From positions 62,001-126,000 of the forward strand of contig JAKAXB010000006.1 of NCBI GenBank assembly GCA_021816765.1: 64,000 nucleotides of DNA. The letters run 5' to 3'. The position numbers and the translations under genes are program-made. The stretch is from Natronospirales bacterium (lineage in GTDB: Bacteria > Pseudomonadota > Gammaproteobacteria > Natronospirales > REEB76). The notes below the pieces were generated by a model. That model had not been told where the DNA came from. It searched no databases and saw only the letters and a program-made list of their open reading frames with translations. Positions 9,787 to 17,726 of the stretch are shown piece by piece (within the stretch, counting starts at the first letter, position 1; each line of letters starts with the position of its first letter).

Positions 9787-10836
9787 TTAACGGGTACTCG
9801 CAGCCGCATCCATCATCTTGCGCAGCTCCGATTTGGGTATCACGCCGCGTTCCGTCACCAGCACATCCACGAACGCGGCCGGGGTCACGTCAAAAACCGG
9901 ATTCAGTACCTCAACCCCCGCGGGCGGCTGCTCAAAACCGGCTGTTTTCCACAGTTCCTCGCCGTCGCGGTACTCGATGGGTATATCCGCACCGCTAGCA
10001 AGCTGCATGTCCACCGTATTGAAGGGTGCCACCACCATGAAACGGGCGCCGTGATGACGCGCCGCCAGCGCCAACGCGTAGGTACCGATCTTGTTGGCTA
10101 CATCGCCGTTGGCGGCGATACGGTCCGCGCCCACGATTACCCAGTTGATGTGCTCCCGTTGCATGACGGCTGCTGCCGCAGAGTCGGCAATGAGCGTCAC
10201 CGGAATATCGTCGCGGCTGAGCTCCCAGGCGGTGAGACGCGCGCCCTGTAACCACGGCCGCGTCTCGGTGGCAAAGATGCCACGCAGGTGTCCCGCCCGA
10301 AAGGCACTGCGAATTACGCCCAGCGCCGTACCGTAACCCCCGGTGGCGAGGCTGCCGGTATTGCAGTGGGTCAGCACCGCGCTGCCGGATAAAACCAGGC
10401 TGCTGCCCAACTCCGCCATGCGCCGGTTCTGCTCCAGATCCTCCTGATGGATCGCCTGGGCCTCCTGCAGCAACATTTCAACCAGTTGCGGCGGCTGACT
10501 TTCCAGCACCCGGCGCATGCGCGCCAATGCCCAGGAAAGGTTGATTGCTGTGGGGCGTGCGGCAGCAAGAAGGCGCATATCCGCGGCGATGGCCTGCTGT
10601 TGCGCGGACACCGGCTTGCCGGCATGCATGCAGCCGCTCAGCGCTACCCCGTAGGCCGCGGCAATGCCGATGGCCGGTGCGCCGCGTATCATCATGCTGC
10701 GGATGGCGTCAGCCACTCCCGCGACACTATCAATGCGCAGCCGGTTTTCCCGTGCCGGCAGCGCACGCTGATCGAGTACATGTAGCGCACCCTGCTGCCA
10801 ATACAGGGGCTGGACATCCCGCCGCGGATAAGACAT
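9787..10836 (-). CDS. mtnA: S-methyl-5-thioribose-1-phosphate isomerase
   Basis: A 349-residue MtnA, which isomerises 5-methylthioribose 1-phosphate to methylthioribulose 1-phosphate in methionine salvage. IRSMMIRGAPAIGIAAAYG is present, the catalytic cysteine is in THCNTGSLATGGYGTALG, and the catalytic aspartate is in VIVGADRIAANGDVANKIGTY. It sits between gyrA and the divergently oriented mtaD cluster, the same neighbourhood as in Pseudomonas. With mtaD nearby, MTA is probably deaminated before cleavage, so this organism likely uses the methylthioinosine route. Confidence 0.95.
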   Translation of the reverse strand: MSYPRRDVQPLYWQQGALHVLDQRALPARENRLRIDSVAGVADAIRSMMIRGAPAIGIAAAYGVALSGCMHAGKPVSAQQQAIAADMRLLAAARPTAINLSWALARMRRVLESQPPQLVEMLLQEAQAIHQEDLEQNRRMAELGSSLVLSGSAVLTHCNTGSLATGGYGTALGVIRSAFRAGHLRGIFATETRPWLQGARLTAWELSRDDIPVTLIADSAAAAVMQREHINWVIVGADRIAANGDVANKIGTYALALAARHHGARFMVVAPFNTVDMQLASGADIPIEYRDGEELWKTAGFEQPPAGVEVLNPVFDVTPAAFVDVLVTERGVIPKSELRKMMDAAASTR

Positions 10837-10918
10837 GGAACATTCCTGGATTGCCGTTGCAGCCCGGCTATTCTACCAAGCTGCCGGGAAAGGCCGTTTA
10901 TGGCCTGTTCAACTCGAA

Positions 10919-10979
10919 AACCGGAAAATACAACTTCCGGTTCCCTGCACTTTCAATCGAGTCATTGTGCTGATTGAAA
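10919..10979. repeat. Two successive inverted repeats in the mtnA/OmpA-lipoprotein divergent gap
   Basis: AACCGGAA (10919-10926) pairs with TTCCGGTT (10935-10942), and TTTCAATC (10951-10958) pairs with GATTGAAA (10972-10979). Both dyads are perfect over eight bases and lie in the 271-base gap between two divergent genes. They look like protein operators or RNA hairpins. There is no U-run to make a terminator. The rest of the gap shows nothing else. Confidence 0.5.
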
Positions 10980-11067
10980 ACACCACTACTTCCCTGTATG
11001 GACCTGGCAGGTCGTTTCCCAGATAGCCCGCCGGTACCTGCCTGCTCCGCCACAGGCACCGCAAGTC

Positions 11068-11076
11068 TGCTATAGT
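11068..11076 (+). promoter_or_regulatory. Candidate extended -10 promoter for the OmpA-like lipoprotein
   Basis: TGC directly followed by TATAGT is an extended -10 element. Transcription starting near 11083 leaves about 25 bases ahead of the ATG at 11108, which argues against the upstream GTG at 11075 and the ATG at 11093 as starts. No clear -35 box was found. Confidence 0.4.
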
Positions 11077-11107
11077 GAGGTCGCTCCACAGCATGCCTGT
11101 GCAGTTC

Positions 11108-11905
11108 ATGGCCAACCCAACAATAGCAAGTCCGGGGACATTATTCCGCCGGGGAATCGGTCTCGCACTGCTCGTAGCAAGCGCGGGCTGTGCCACACAT
11201 CGCCCGCAAAGCGGTTATCTGCTGGACAATACCGGCCGACCGGTAAGAAACGCGCAAGGTGCGTGCGTGCAGATCGGACCACTCACCCGCGCCGACAGAA
11301 ACAGTGATTGCTACCAACTGGCGCAACCGGATCTCAAGCAGCATATTGAACCCCTGCCCCTGGACGAATTCGGTTACCTGTTTCCGCCCCTGAAACCCAA
11401 ACCCCATCTGGTGGCGGTGAACATCGCTCCGCCGGCGCCCGCCGCTGCGCCGCCACCTGTTATACCGCTTCCGCCGTTCCCCACGGTCGGGCTGTCAGGC
11501 GCACTTGCGGGGCCCGCATACCATGCGCCTGTCACCGCGCCGCACTACATCACGAAAGTGATACATTTCGCCACCCCCGTTCCTTTCGGACTCAACCGTG
11601 CCGGCCTATCGCACGATAATCGTATGGCGTTGACCGCCTTTGTAAATTCACTGGAACAATACCGCGGTGTCGAGCGCATTCGCATCACTGGGCACACGGA
11701 CAAGAGCGGTCCGGAACGCTTCAATCAATGGCTCTCGGAGATGCGCGCCAAGTCCGCGCAACTATGGCTGCTATCGCTCGGCGTAAATCCGCGCAGCGTA
11801 AGTGTGCGTGGTGTGGGCAGCAGTGAGCCGCGCTTGCATGCCCGTACGGCTGTGGACAACCGCTACGTGGATATCGAGGTGGTGGTGCGCGCGCCCGCGG
11901 ACTGA
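11108..11905 (+). CDS. OmpA-family lipoprotein
   Basis: A 265-residue envelope protein. A hydrophobic signal (GIGLALLVASAGC) ends in a lipobox-like SAG-C at about residue 24, suggesting lipidation. Next comes a short Cys-containing motif (ACVQIGPLTRADRNSDCYQL) similar to the segment before the peptidoglycan domain in OmpA-like porin lipoproteins, then a Pro/Ala-rich linker. The C-terminal 110 residues are an OmpA/MotB peptidoglycan-binding domain (RIRITGHTDKSGPERFNQWLS, RGVGSSEP). It probably tethers the outer membrane to the cell wall. No strong ribosome site precedes any candidate start; 11108 is chosen from the promoter position. It is the first gene of the plus-strand cluster. Confidence 0.85.
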   Translation: MANPTIASPGTLFRRGIGLALLVASAGCATHRPQSGYLLDNTGRPVRNAQGACVQIGPLTRADRNSDCYQLAQPDLKQHIEPLPLDEFGYLFPPLKPKPHLVAVNIAPPAPAAAPPPVIPLPPFPTVGLSGALAGPAYHAPVTAPHYITKVIHFATPVPFGLNRAGLSHDNRMALTAFVNSLEQYRGVERIRITGHTDKSGPERFNQWLSEMRAKSAQLWLLSLGVNPRSVSVRGVGSSEPRLHARTAVDNRYVDIEVVVRAPAD

Positions 11906-11975
11906 CATCCAGGCACCGATGCCATGCTCCCGCATGTCCCTGTCTATTATCTTTGAGCAGAGCCCCATCAGATAA

Positions 11976-13313
11976 ATGACAACCTTTGCCGATCTCGTAG
12001 TGCATGCCCGCTGGATCCTGCCAGTGGAACCGGAAGTAATATATGAACAGCACGCGATAGCCATACGCGATGGGCGCATCCTCGCCATCTTGCCCTCCAA
12101 CGAGGCACGCACTCAATTCCACTCCACGGATGTGGTGGAACTCCCTGAACATGCGTTGATCCCCGGTTTCGTTAATGCCCACACCCATGCCGCCATGACA
12201 CTGCTGCGCGGTCTGGCCGATGATTTGCCGCTGATGCCGTGGTTGCAAGAACACATCTGGCCGACAGAAGCCCACTGGGTGAACGCGGAATTCGTACGTG
12301 ATGGCAGCGAGCTTGCCATTGCGGGGATGCTGCGCAGCGGCACCACTTGCTTCAACGATATGTATTTCTTCCCGGAAGTCACCGCTGATACGGCACGCCG
12401 TTGCGGCATGCGCGCCTGCATCGGCATGATCGTGCTGGACTTCCCCTCTGCCTGGGGCAGCGGCCCGCGTGATTACCTTGCCAAAGGTACGGCCTTGCGC
12501 GACCAGTATAAAGAAGATCCGCTGCTCAGCTTTGCATTCGCCCCGCACGCGCCTTATACCGTAGCGGACATCTGGCTGCAGGAAATACGCACGCTCGCCG
12601 ATGAGCTGGATGTGCCTGTTCAGACACATCTGCACGAGACCGCTCAGGAAATGGAACAAAGCCTGCAACAATACGGCCAACGGCCGCTGGCCCGGCTTGC
12701 GGAACTGGGATTGCTCACGCCGAACTTCATGGCGGTACACATGACCCAGCTCATGCAGGATGAAATCAGTGAAATCGCGCGTTGCGGTGTGCATGTGGTC
12801 CACTGTCCGGAATCCAATCTGAAACTCGCCAGTGGGTTTTGCCCGGTGGCAAGACTGCTTGCCGCCGGCGTGAATGTGGCACTTGGCACCGACGGTGCCG
12901 CCAGCAATAATGATCTGGATATGCTGGGTGAGATGCGCACTGCCGCGCTGCTGGCCAAGGGCGTAGCCGGGGATGCCACCGCGATGCCTGCCGCCACGGC
13001 CTTGCGCATGGCCACGCTCAATGGCGCACGCGCACTCGGCCTCGACAAAGACATCGGCTCGTTGATTCCGGGCAAGTGGGCGGATATGACCGCCGTGGAT
13101 CTCAGTGATGCCGAGTGCCAGCCTCTTTACCATCCCTTCTCACAGCTGGTGTATGCGGCCGGCCGCGATCAGGTGACGGATGTGTGGGTGGCGGGCCGGC
13201 ATTTATTGCGCCAAGGGGAACTGACTTGTCTTGATCTGCACAGTACCCTGCAACGTGTGCACCGCTGGGGGCAGCGCTTGGCACAGGGTGCGGCTGAGGT
13301 TACTTCTCCATGA
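11976..13313 (+). CDS. mtaD: 5-methylthioadenosine/S-adenosylhomocysteine deaminase
   Basis: A 445-residue amidohydrolase of the TRZ/ATZ family. Metal ligands are visible in VNAHTHAAMTLLRG (HxH), in THLHETAQEM, and the aspartate in LGTDGAASNNDLDML; HCPESNLKLASGF is the usual substrate loop. Pseudomonas MtaD, found in the same position next to mtnA and ubiG, deaminates methylthioadenosine to methylthioinosine. The family also includes SAH and cytosine-like deaminases, so substrate assignment rests on context. The end overlaps ubiG by four bases. Confidence 0.9.
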   Translation: MTTFADLVVHARWILPVEPEVIYEQHAIAIRDGRILAILPSNEARTQFHSTDVVELPEHALIPGFVNAHTHAAMTLLRGLADDLPLMPWLQEHIWPTEAHWVNAEFVRDGSELAIAGMLRSGTTCFNDMYFFPEVTADTARRCGMRACIGMIVLDFPSAWGSGPRDYLAKGTALRDQYKEDPLLSFAFAPHAPYTVADIWLQEIRTLADELDVPVQTHLHETAQEMEQSLQQYGQRPLARLAELGLLTPNFMAVHMTQLMQDEISEIARCGVHVVHCPESNLKLASGFCPVARLLAAGVNVALGTDGAASNNDLDMLGEMRTAALLAKGVAGDATAMPAATALRMATLNGARALGLDKDIGSLIPGKWADMTAVDLSDAECQPLYHPFSQLVYAAGRDQVTDVWVAGRHLLRQGELTCLDLHSTLQRVHRWGQRLAQGAAEVTSP

Positions 13314-14020
13314 ACATCTCACATGCCAACGTCGACAGCCGGGAAATATCCCGATTCGAGGCTCTGGCGTCCCGCTGGTGGGATGCCACGGGAGAATTCC
13401 GCCCGCTGCATGCCATCAATCCCCTGCGCCTCGATTACATTGATAAGTGCGCGGGCCTTGAAGGCAAGCGTGTCCTGGATATCGGCTGCGGTGGAGGCTT
13501 GCTGACGGAAGCCATGGCCCAACGTGGCGCCGAAGTCACCGGCATTGACATGGCGGAAGCACCGCTCGCAGTGGCGCACCTGCATCTCAAGGAATCGGGA
13601 CTCAAGGTTGCATATCGCCGGATCACCGCGGAGGCGCTGGCGGCGGAAATGCCGGCCCGCTTCCATGCGGTGACCTGCATGGAAATGCTCGAGCATGTGC
13701 CGGAACCCGGTTCCGTCGTGCGTGCGTGCGCTACGCTTGCGTGTCCCGGGGGCCATGTATTTTTCTCCACGTTCAACCGCAACTTGAAATCCTTCTTGTT
13801 CGCCATTGTCGCCGGCGAATATGTGCTGCGACTCATCCCCCGCGGCACCCACGGATATGCCAGGTTCATCCGCCCGTCCGAACTCGACCGTTGGGCGCGG
13901 GACGGGGGTCTGGTGCTGCGGAACAGCACTGGACTGCATTATCAGCCACTGACGCGTCGCTACCGTTTGGGCGGTGATGTGGACGTGAACTATTTCATGC
14001 ACTTCACGCGACAGGATTGA
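13310..14020 (+). CDS. ubiG: Ubiquinone biosynthesis O-methyltransferase
   Basis: A 236-residue class I SAM methyltransferase that performs both O-methylations of the ubiquinone ring. NVDSREISRFEALASRWWD and FRPLHAINPLRLDYI at the N terminus are diagnostic of UbiG. The SAM site is VLDIGCGGGLLTEAMAQRG with the acidic residue in GIDMAEAPL. The gene starts with ATGA overlapping mtaD. mupP starts seven bases after its stop. The product supplies the quinone used by the complex I encoded later in the window. Confidence 0.96.
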   Translation: MNISHANVDSREISRFEALASRWWDATGEFRPLHAINPLRLDYIDKCAGLEGKRVLDIGCGGGLLTEAMAQRGAEVTGIDMAEAPLAVAHLHLKESGLKVAYRRITAEALAAEMPARFHAVTCMEMLEHVPEPGSVVRACATLACPGGHVFFSTFNRNLKSFLFAIVAGEYVLRLIPRGTHGYARFIRPSELDRWARDGGLVLRNSTGLHYQPLTRRYRLGGDVDVNYFMHFTRQD

Positions 14021-14026
14021 GCATTG

Positions 14027-14713
14027 ATGCAACTGGTGCTTTTTGACCTCGATGGCACATTGCTGGATACGGCGCCTGACTTGGGCACTGCGCTCAACAC
14101 CCAGCGCGCCGAACACAACCTGCCGCCATTGCCGCAGGAAATGATCCGGCCGGTGGTCTCCCATGGCTCGCCGGCATTATTGAAACTGGGTTTCGGCATC
14201 GAGCAGAATGATTCACGCTATGCCGGCATGCGCGCACGTCTGCTTGCCATTTATGGCGGTTGCCTCAGTTGTGAAACGCGCTTTTTTCCGGGAATCGAAA
14301 CCGTGCTGCAGGAATTGGAGCGGCGCACCCTGCGCTGGGGCGTTGTCACCAACAAGCCGGGGGCATTGACGGAACCGCTGCTCAGGATATTCCATCTCGC
14401 CCAACGCGCTGTCTGCGTGGTCAGCGGTGACACCACGCCACGCCGCAAACCGCATCCGGATCAGCTGCTGCACGCCTGCAAACTCACCGGCTGCAGCCCG
14501 GCCGACAGTATCTACGTGGGTGACGCGCAGCGTGATGTGGAAGCAGGGCGCGCCGCCGGCATGCAGACGCTTGTGGCCCTGTATGGCTATATTGACGCCG
14601 GCGAACGGCCGACTGACTGGCAGGCGGACGGCCTGCTGGAAAAGCCCATCGACCTGCTGGCGTGGCTGGACAGCCATGCCCATGCAACCGCCGCCGTGCG
14701 AGAGACTGGATGA
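14027..14713 (+). CDS. mupP: HAD phosphatase, N-acetylmuramic acid 6-phosphate phosphatase MupP (Gph-like)
   Basis: A 228-residue HAD-superfamily phosphatase. Motif I is LFDLDGTLLDTAPDL, motif II is the threonine in VVTNKPG, and the motif III/IV region reads RKPHPD...YVGDAQRDVEAGRAAGM. By sequence alone it could be phosphoglycolate phosphatase (Gph). The position between ubiG and the yciK side of the cluster matches Pseudomonas MupP, which works in cell-wall recycling toward UDP-MurNAc. A TTG at 14024 precedes the chosen ATG. The stop overlaps rmuC by four bases. Confidence 0.85.
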   Translation: MQLVLFDLDGTLLDTAPDLGTALNTQRAEHNLPPLPQEMIRPVVSHGSPALLKLGFGIEQNDSRYAGMRARLLAIYGGCLSCETRFFPGIETVLQELERRTLRWGVVTNKPGALTEPLLRIFHLAQRAVCVVSGDTTPRRKPHPDQLLHACKLTGCSPADSIYVGDAQRDVEAGRAAGMQTLVALYGYIDAGERPTDWQADGLLEKPIDLLAWLDSHAHATAAVRETG

Positions 14714-15951
14714 TGGTCATCGTATTCACAGTTGTCGTCCTGGTGATCGGGCTCATTGCCGGTTACGCAGTCGCCGTGATGCGTGAGCGCCGGCATATCA
14801 GTGAACTGGGAATCGAGCTGGCCACGCTCAGGGCCAAAGCCGAGGCCGTGAGCACCACCCGTGAGGAACTGGAAAAGACCTTCAAGGCCCTGGCGGGCGA
14901 TGTGCTCAGGAACAATAACCAGTCCTTTCTGGAACTCGCGACCCAGAATCTCGGCAAATTCCAGGTGGCAGCCCAAGGCGAACTGGAAAAAAAGGAAAAG
15001 GCCTTCGCGGACTTGGTGAAACCTATCAGCGAAACCCTCAAGAAAACCGAGGAACAAATCCATCAGATAGAAAAGGAACGCAAGGAAGCCTACGGCAATA
15101 TCACCCGCTATCTCACCAGCATGAATGAGACCCAGGCCCAGTTGCAGGCGGAAACGCGCAACCTGGTGCAGGCGTTGCGTCGGCCGGAGGTGCGCGGCCA
15201 GTGGGGTGAAATGACGCTGCGGCGCCTCGCCGAACTGGCCGGCATGGTGAAATACTGCGATTTCACCGAGCAGGACAGCCGTGATACGGATAGCGGCCGG
15301 CTGCGTCCGGACATGATCGTGCGCATGCCGGACAAGCGCGAGCTGGTGGTGGACGCCAAGACACCGCTTGATGCCTACTTGAACGCGGTCGGCGCCAAAA
15401 CCGAGGAAGAACGCCGCCAGTTCCTGCAGCAACATGCGCGCAAGGTACGCGAGCGCATGCGTGAACTGGCCAGCAAGGCTTACTGGACTCAGTACCGGAA
15501 TTCCCCGGATTTCGTGGTGATGTTCGTACCCGGCGAACAGTTTCTGAGTGCGGCTCTGGACGAAGACCCCAAACTCATGGAAGACGCTTTCACCAACAAG
15601 GTGGTACTCGCCACGCCTACCAGCCTGATCGCCCTGTTGCGTGCGGTGGCATTCGGCTGGCGTCAGCAGGCGGTGGCCGAAAATGCGGAACAGATCCGCG
15701 AACTGGGCGAGGAACTCTTCAAACGTATCGCCACCTTCAATGAACACCTGGGTCGTATCGGCCGCGCCCTCGGGCAAAGCGTGGAACACTACAACAAGGC
15801 GGTGGGTTCCTGGGAACATCAGGTGTTGCCCAGCGCGCGGCGCTTCCCGGAGATGGGCATACAGGAAAAAAAACCGTTACCGGAACTGGAGCAGCTGGAC
15901 GTGACGCCGCGCAGTGCCGGCGACGACAGCCCGGATGACTCCAAAACATGA
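14710..15951 (+). CDS. rmuC: DNA recombination protein RmuC
   Basis: A 413-residue RmuC-family protein. An N-terminal membrane-spanning helix (VIVFTVVVLVIGLIAGYAVAV) is followed by about 150 residues of coiled coil rich in Glu, Lys and Gln, then a nuclease-fold core containing VRGQWGEMTLRRLAELAGM, RPDMIVRMPDKRELVVDAK and FVVMFVPGEQFLSAAL. RmuC limits inversions at short repeats in E. coli; its exact activity is not settled. The two ATGs at 14710 and 14713 overlap the mupP stop. The end overlaps the next gene by 17 bases. Confidence 0.94.
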   Translation: MMVIVFTVVVLVIGLIAGYAVAVMRERRHISELGIELATLRAKAEAVSTTREELEKTFKALAGDVLRNNNQSFLELATQNLGKFQVAAQGELEKKEKAFADLVKPISETLKKTEEQIHQIEKERKEAYGNITRYLTSMNETQAQLQAETRNLVQALRRPEVRGQWGEMTLRRLAELAGMVKYCDFTEQDSRDTDSGRLRPDMIVRMPDKRELVVDAKTPLDAYLNAVGAKTEEERRQFLQQHARKVRERMRELASKAYWTQYRNSPDFVVMFVPGEQFLSAALDEDPKLMEDAFTNKVVLATPTSLIALLRAVAFGWRQQAVAENAEQIRELGEELFKRIATFNEHLGRIGRALGQSVEHYNKAVGSWEHQVLPSARRFPEMGIQEKKPLPELEQLDVTPRSAGDDSPDDSKT

Positions 15952-16783
15952 CGCTCTTGAGCAGGCGCGGCGCAAGCTTGCCGCCGCGCCCGCAGACCTG
16001 CGTTTTGCCGTGCTGTTCACGCCGCGCGGGCAGCGTGAAGCGCTTACGGCATTGTTCGCCGTCTATGTGGAAATCCGCGAAATTCTGCGCGAATGCAGCG
16101 ATGCAGGCGTAGCACAGGCCAAACTCGCCTGGTGGCGGAAAGAAATCAGCCTGCTTGGGGAGCGCAAGCCGCGCCACCCGCTATCCCTGAACCTGTTGGC
16201 CACCAGTGAAAAACGGGTGCTGCCGATCCAGCCATTCCTGGACATCATCGAGAGCGTGCGCGCGGATATCGCCGTGCCGTCGTTTCCGCATTTCGCGGAT
16301 GTGGAACGCCACTGCCATCGCCGCGGCGGCGCCCTGGTGGAACTCGCGGCGCTGCTCCGGGGTGCACAACAACAAACCACCCTGGATGCGGCGCACCGCC
16401 TGGGCGCCGCCTGGCAGTTGGCGGATATCGTTGCGCAGGGTGCGGTTTACGCTGAACACCGCCGGGTGTATTTCGCCGCCGATGACTTGCGCAAACACGG
16501 GGTGGACCGGCATATCGGCGGTGATGTCCACACCGATACCGGACTCAAGATGCTGTTGGCCGACTATGCGCAGCGTGCGCGCGCGCTGCGGGATGCGGCC
16601 ACGGCTGGCATAACGGCGGAACGCAGGATGCTCTGCAGCGGGTGGATACTGAATGGCCTGGCGGAGGCGCGCCTGAAAAAAATTACCCGCCCTGATTACA
16701 AACCCGGCGGCGCGCCGGTAGAATTGCGGCCGCTCGCGGCCCTCACCACTGCCTGGCGCAGTGCCCGCGCCGCAACCCGTTAA
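15935..16783 (+). CDS. Squalene/phytoene synthase-family protein without the aspartate-rich motifs
   Basis: A 282-residue protein whose fold signature is that of head-to-head prenyl synthases: FTPRGQREALTALFAVYVEI near residue 29, KLAWWRKEI near 68, VERHCHRRGGALVELAALL near 128, and RRVYFAADDLRKHGV near 180. In active enzymes the two Mg-diphosphate sites are Asp-rich (DxxxD type). Here the first reads EIREILREC and the second DIVAQGAVYA, so both are lost. It is therefore unlikely to make squalene or phytoene. Mitochondrial NDUFAF6, a complex I assembly factor, is a member of this family without known synthase activity. A similar non-enzymatic role is a guess. It overlaps rmuC by 17 bases and precedes yciK. 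Confidence 0.75.
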   Translation: MTPKHDALEQARRKLAAAPADLRFAVLFTPRGQREALTALFAVYVEIREILRECSDAGVAQAKLAWWRKEISLLGERKPRHPLSLNLLATSEKRVLPIQPFLDIIESVRADIAVPSFPHFADVERHCHRRGGALVELAALLRGAQQQTTLDAAHRLGAAWQLADIVAQGAVYAEHRRVYFAADDLRKHGVDRHIGGDVHTDTGLKMLLADYAQRARALRDAATAGITAERRMLCSGWILNGLAEARLKKITRPDYKPGGAPVELRPLAALTTAWRSARAATR

Positions 16784-16809
16784 CCATTCTCCAGGGATTT
16801 CAGCACATC

Positions 16810-17562
16810 ATGGCCCGTTGTCCAGGTGATTACACCCCAGCGAAGGATTTGCTCAAGGATCGCGTCATTCTGGTCACGGGCGCCGGCGCCGGCATCGGTC
16901 GCACGGTCGCCAAAGGTCTCGGCGCCCATGGCGCCACGGTGATCCTGCTGGGCAGGACCACCAGAAAACTGGAAAGCGTGTACGACGAAATCCTGGCAGC
17001 CGGCGGCCCCCTGCCGGGCATCTATCCCATGGACCTGATGGGCGCCGAATACACGGACTATGAGGAGATGGTGGGCGCCCTGGATAAGGAGTACGGCCGG
17101 CTGGACGGTCTGCTGCACAACGCCGGCATCCTGGGCGAACGCGCGCCCATCGAACATCACGAAATCCATATCTGGCAGCAGGTGTTGCAGGTGAACCTCA
17201 CCGCGCCCTTCCTGCTCACCAAAGCCTGCCTGGAACTGCTGTACAAATCGCCGGATGCCTCGGTAGTGTTCACCGCCAGCGGCGTGGGCCGCAAGGCCCG
17301 TGCCTATTGGGGCGCCTACGCCGTCTCCAAGTACGGCATCGAGGCCCTGTCGCTGATGCTGGCGGATGAAACCGAATTCCGCGGCACTCTGCGGGCGAAT
17401 TCCCTCAATCCCGGAGCGGTGCGCACCGCCATGCGCCGTCAGGCATTCCCTGCCGAAGACCTCACTACATTGAAAACCCCGGAAGACATTCTGCCGGATT
17501 ATCTCTATCTACTGGGGCCTGACAGTAAAGGTGTGACTGGTCAGCAGTTCGATGCGCAGTAA
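16810..17562 (+). CDS. yciK: YciK-type short-chain dehydrogenase/reductase
   Basis: A 250-residue classical SDR. The cofactor site is ILVTGAGAGIGRTVAKGLGAHGA, the NNAG-equivalent is LHNAGILGERAPIEHH, and the catalytic Ser-Tyr-Lys set is S in VFTASGVGRKARAYWGAY, then Y and K in AYAVSKYGIEAL. This matches the YciK branch found downstream of mupP in Pseudomonas. The substrate is unknown. It ends the plus-strand cluster and converges on rluB. Confidence 0.9.
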   Translation: MARCPGDYTPAKDLLKDRVILVTGAGAGIGRTVAKGLGAHGATVILLGRTTRKLESVYDEILAAGGPLPGIYPMDLMGAEYTDYEEMVGALDKEYGRLDGLLHNAGILGERAPIEHHEIHIWQQVLQVNLTAPFLLTKACLELLYKSPDASVVFTASGVGRKARAYWGAYAVSKYGIEALSLMLADETEFRGTLRANSLNPGAVRTAMRRQAFPAEDLTTLKTPEDILPDYLYLLGPDSKGVTGQQFDAQ

Positions 17563-17674
17563 TGGGAAGTGCTGCGTGCTGCGCACAGAAAAAATATATC
17601 AAAATGGATTCGACTAGGCGCGTAACAGCGGAATCCGGCAAAGTGCATGCCAGGCCGCGCCTCGCGCTTTAGAC

Positions 17675-17700
17675 GGCGGAATACGCTGCGCTATTCCGCC
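17675..17700. repeat. REP-like palindromic hairpin
   Basis: GGCGGAATA and TATTCCGCC form a perfect 9-bp stem around an eight-base loop (CGCTGCGC). This resembles the short palindromes scattered between genes of many proteobacteria (REP type, mobilised by RAYT transposases elsewhere). It sits in the 164-base convergent gap between yciK and rluB and could also act as a bidirectional transcription barrier. I noticed no second copy in this window. Confidence 0.55.
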
Positions 17701-17726
17701 CTGCGCATTTTGCCGTGGGCGTGTGG

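Noticed and set aside
8575-10251. 558-codon open frame on the plus strand
   Set aside because: It is antisense to gyrA and mtnA, rich in His/Arg in the pattern of a complementary frame, and both genes opposite are certain.
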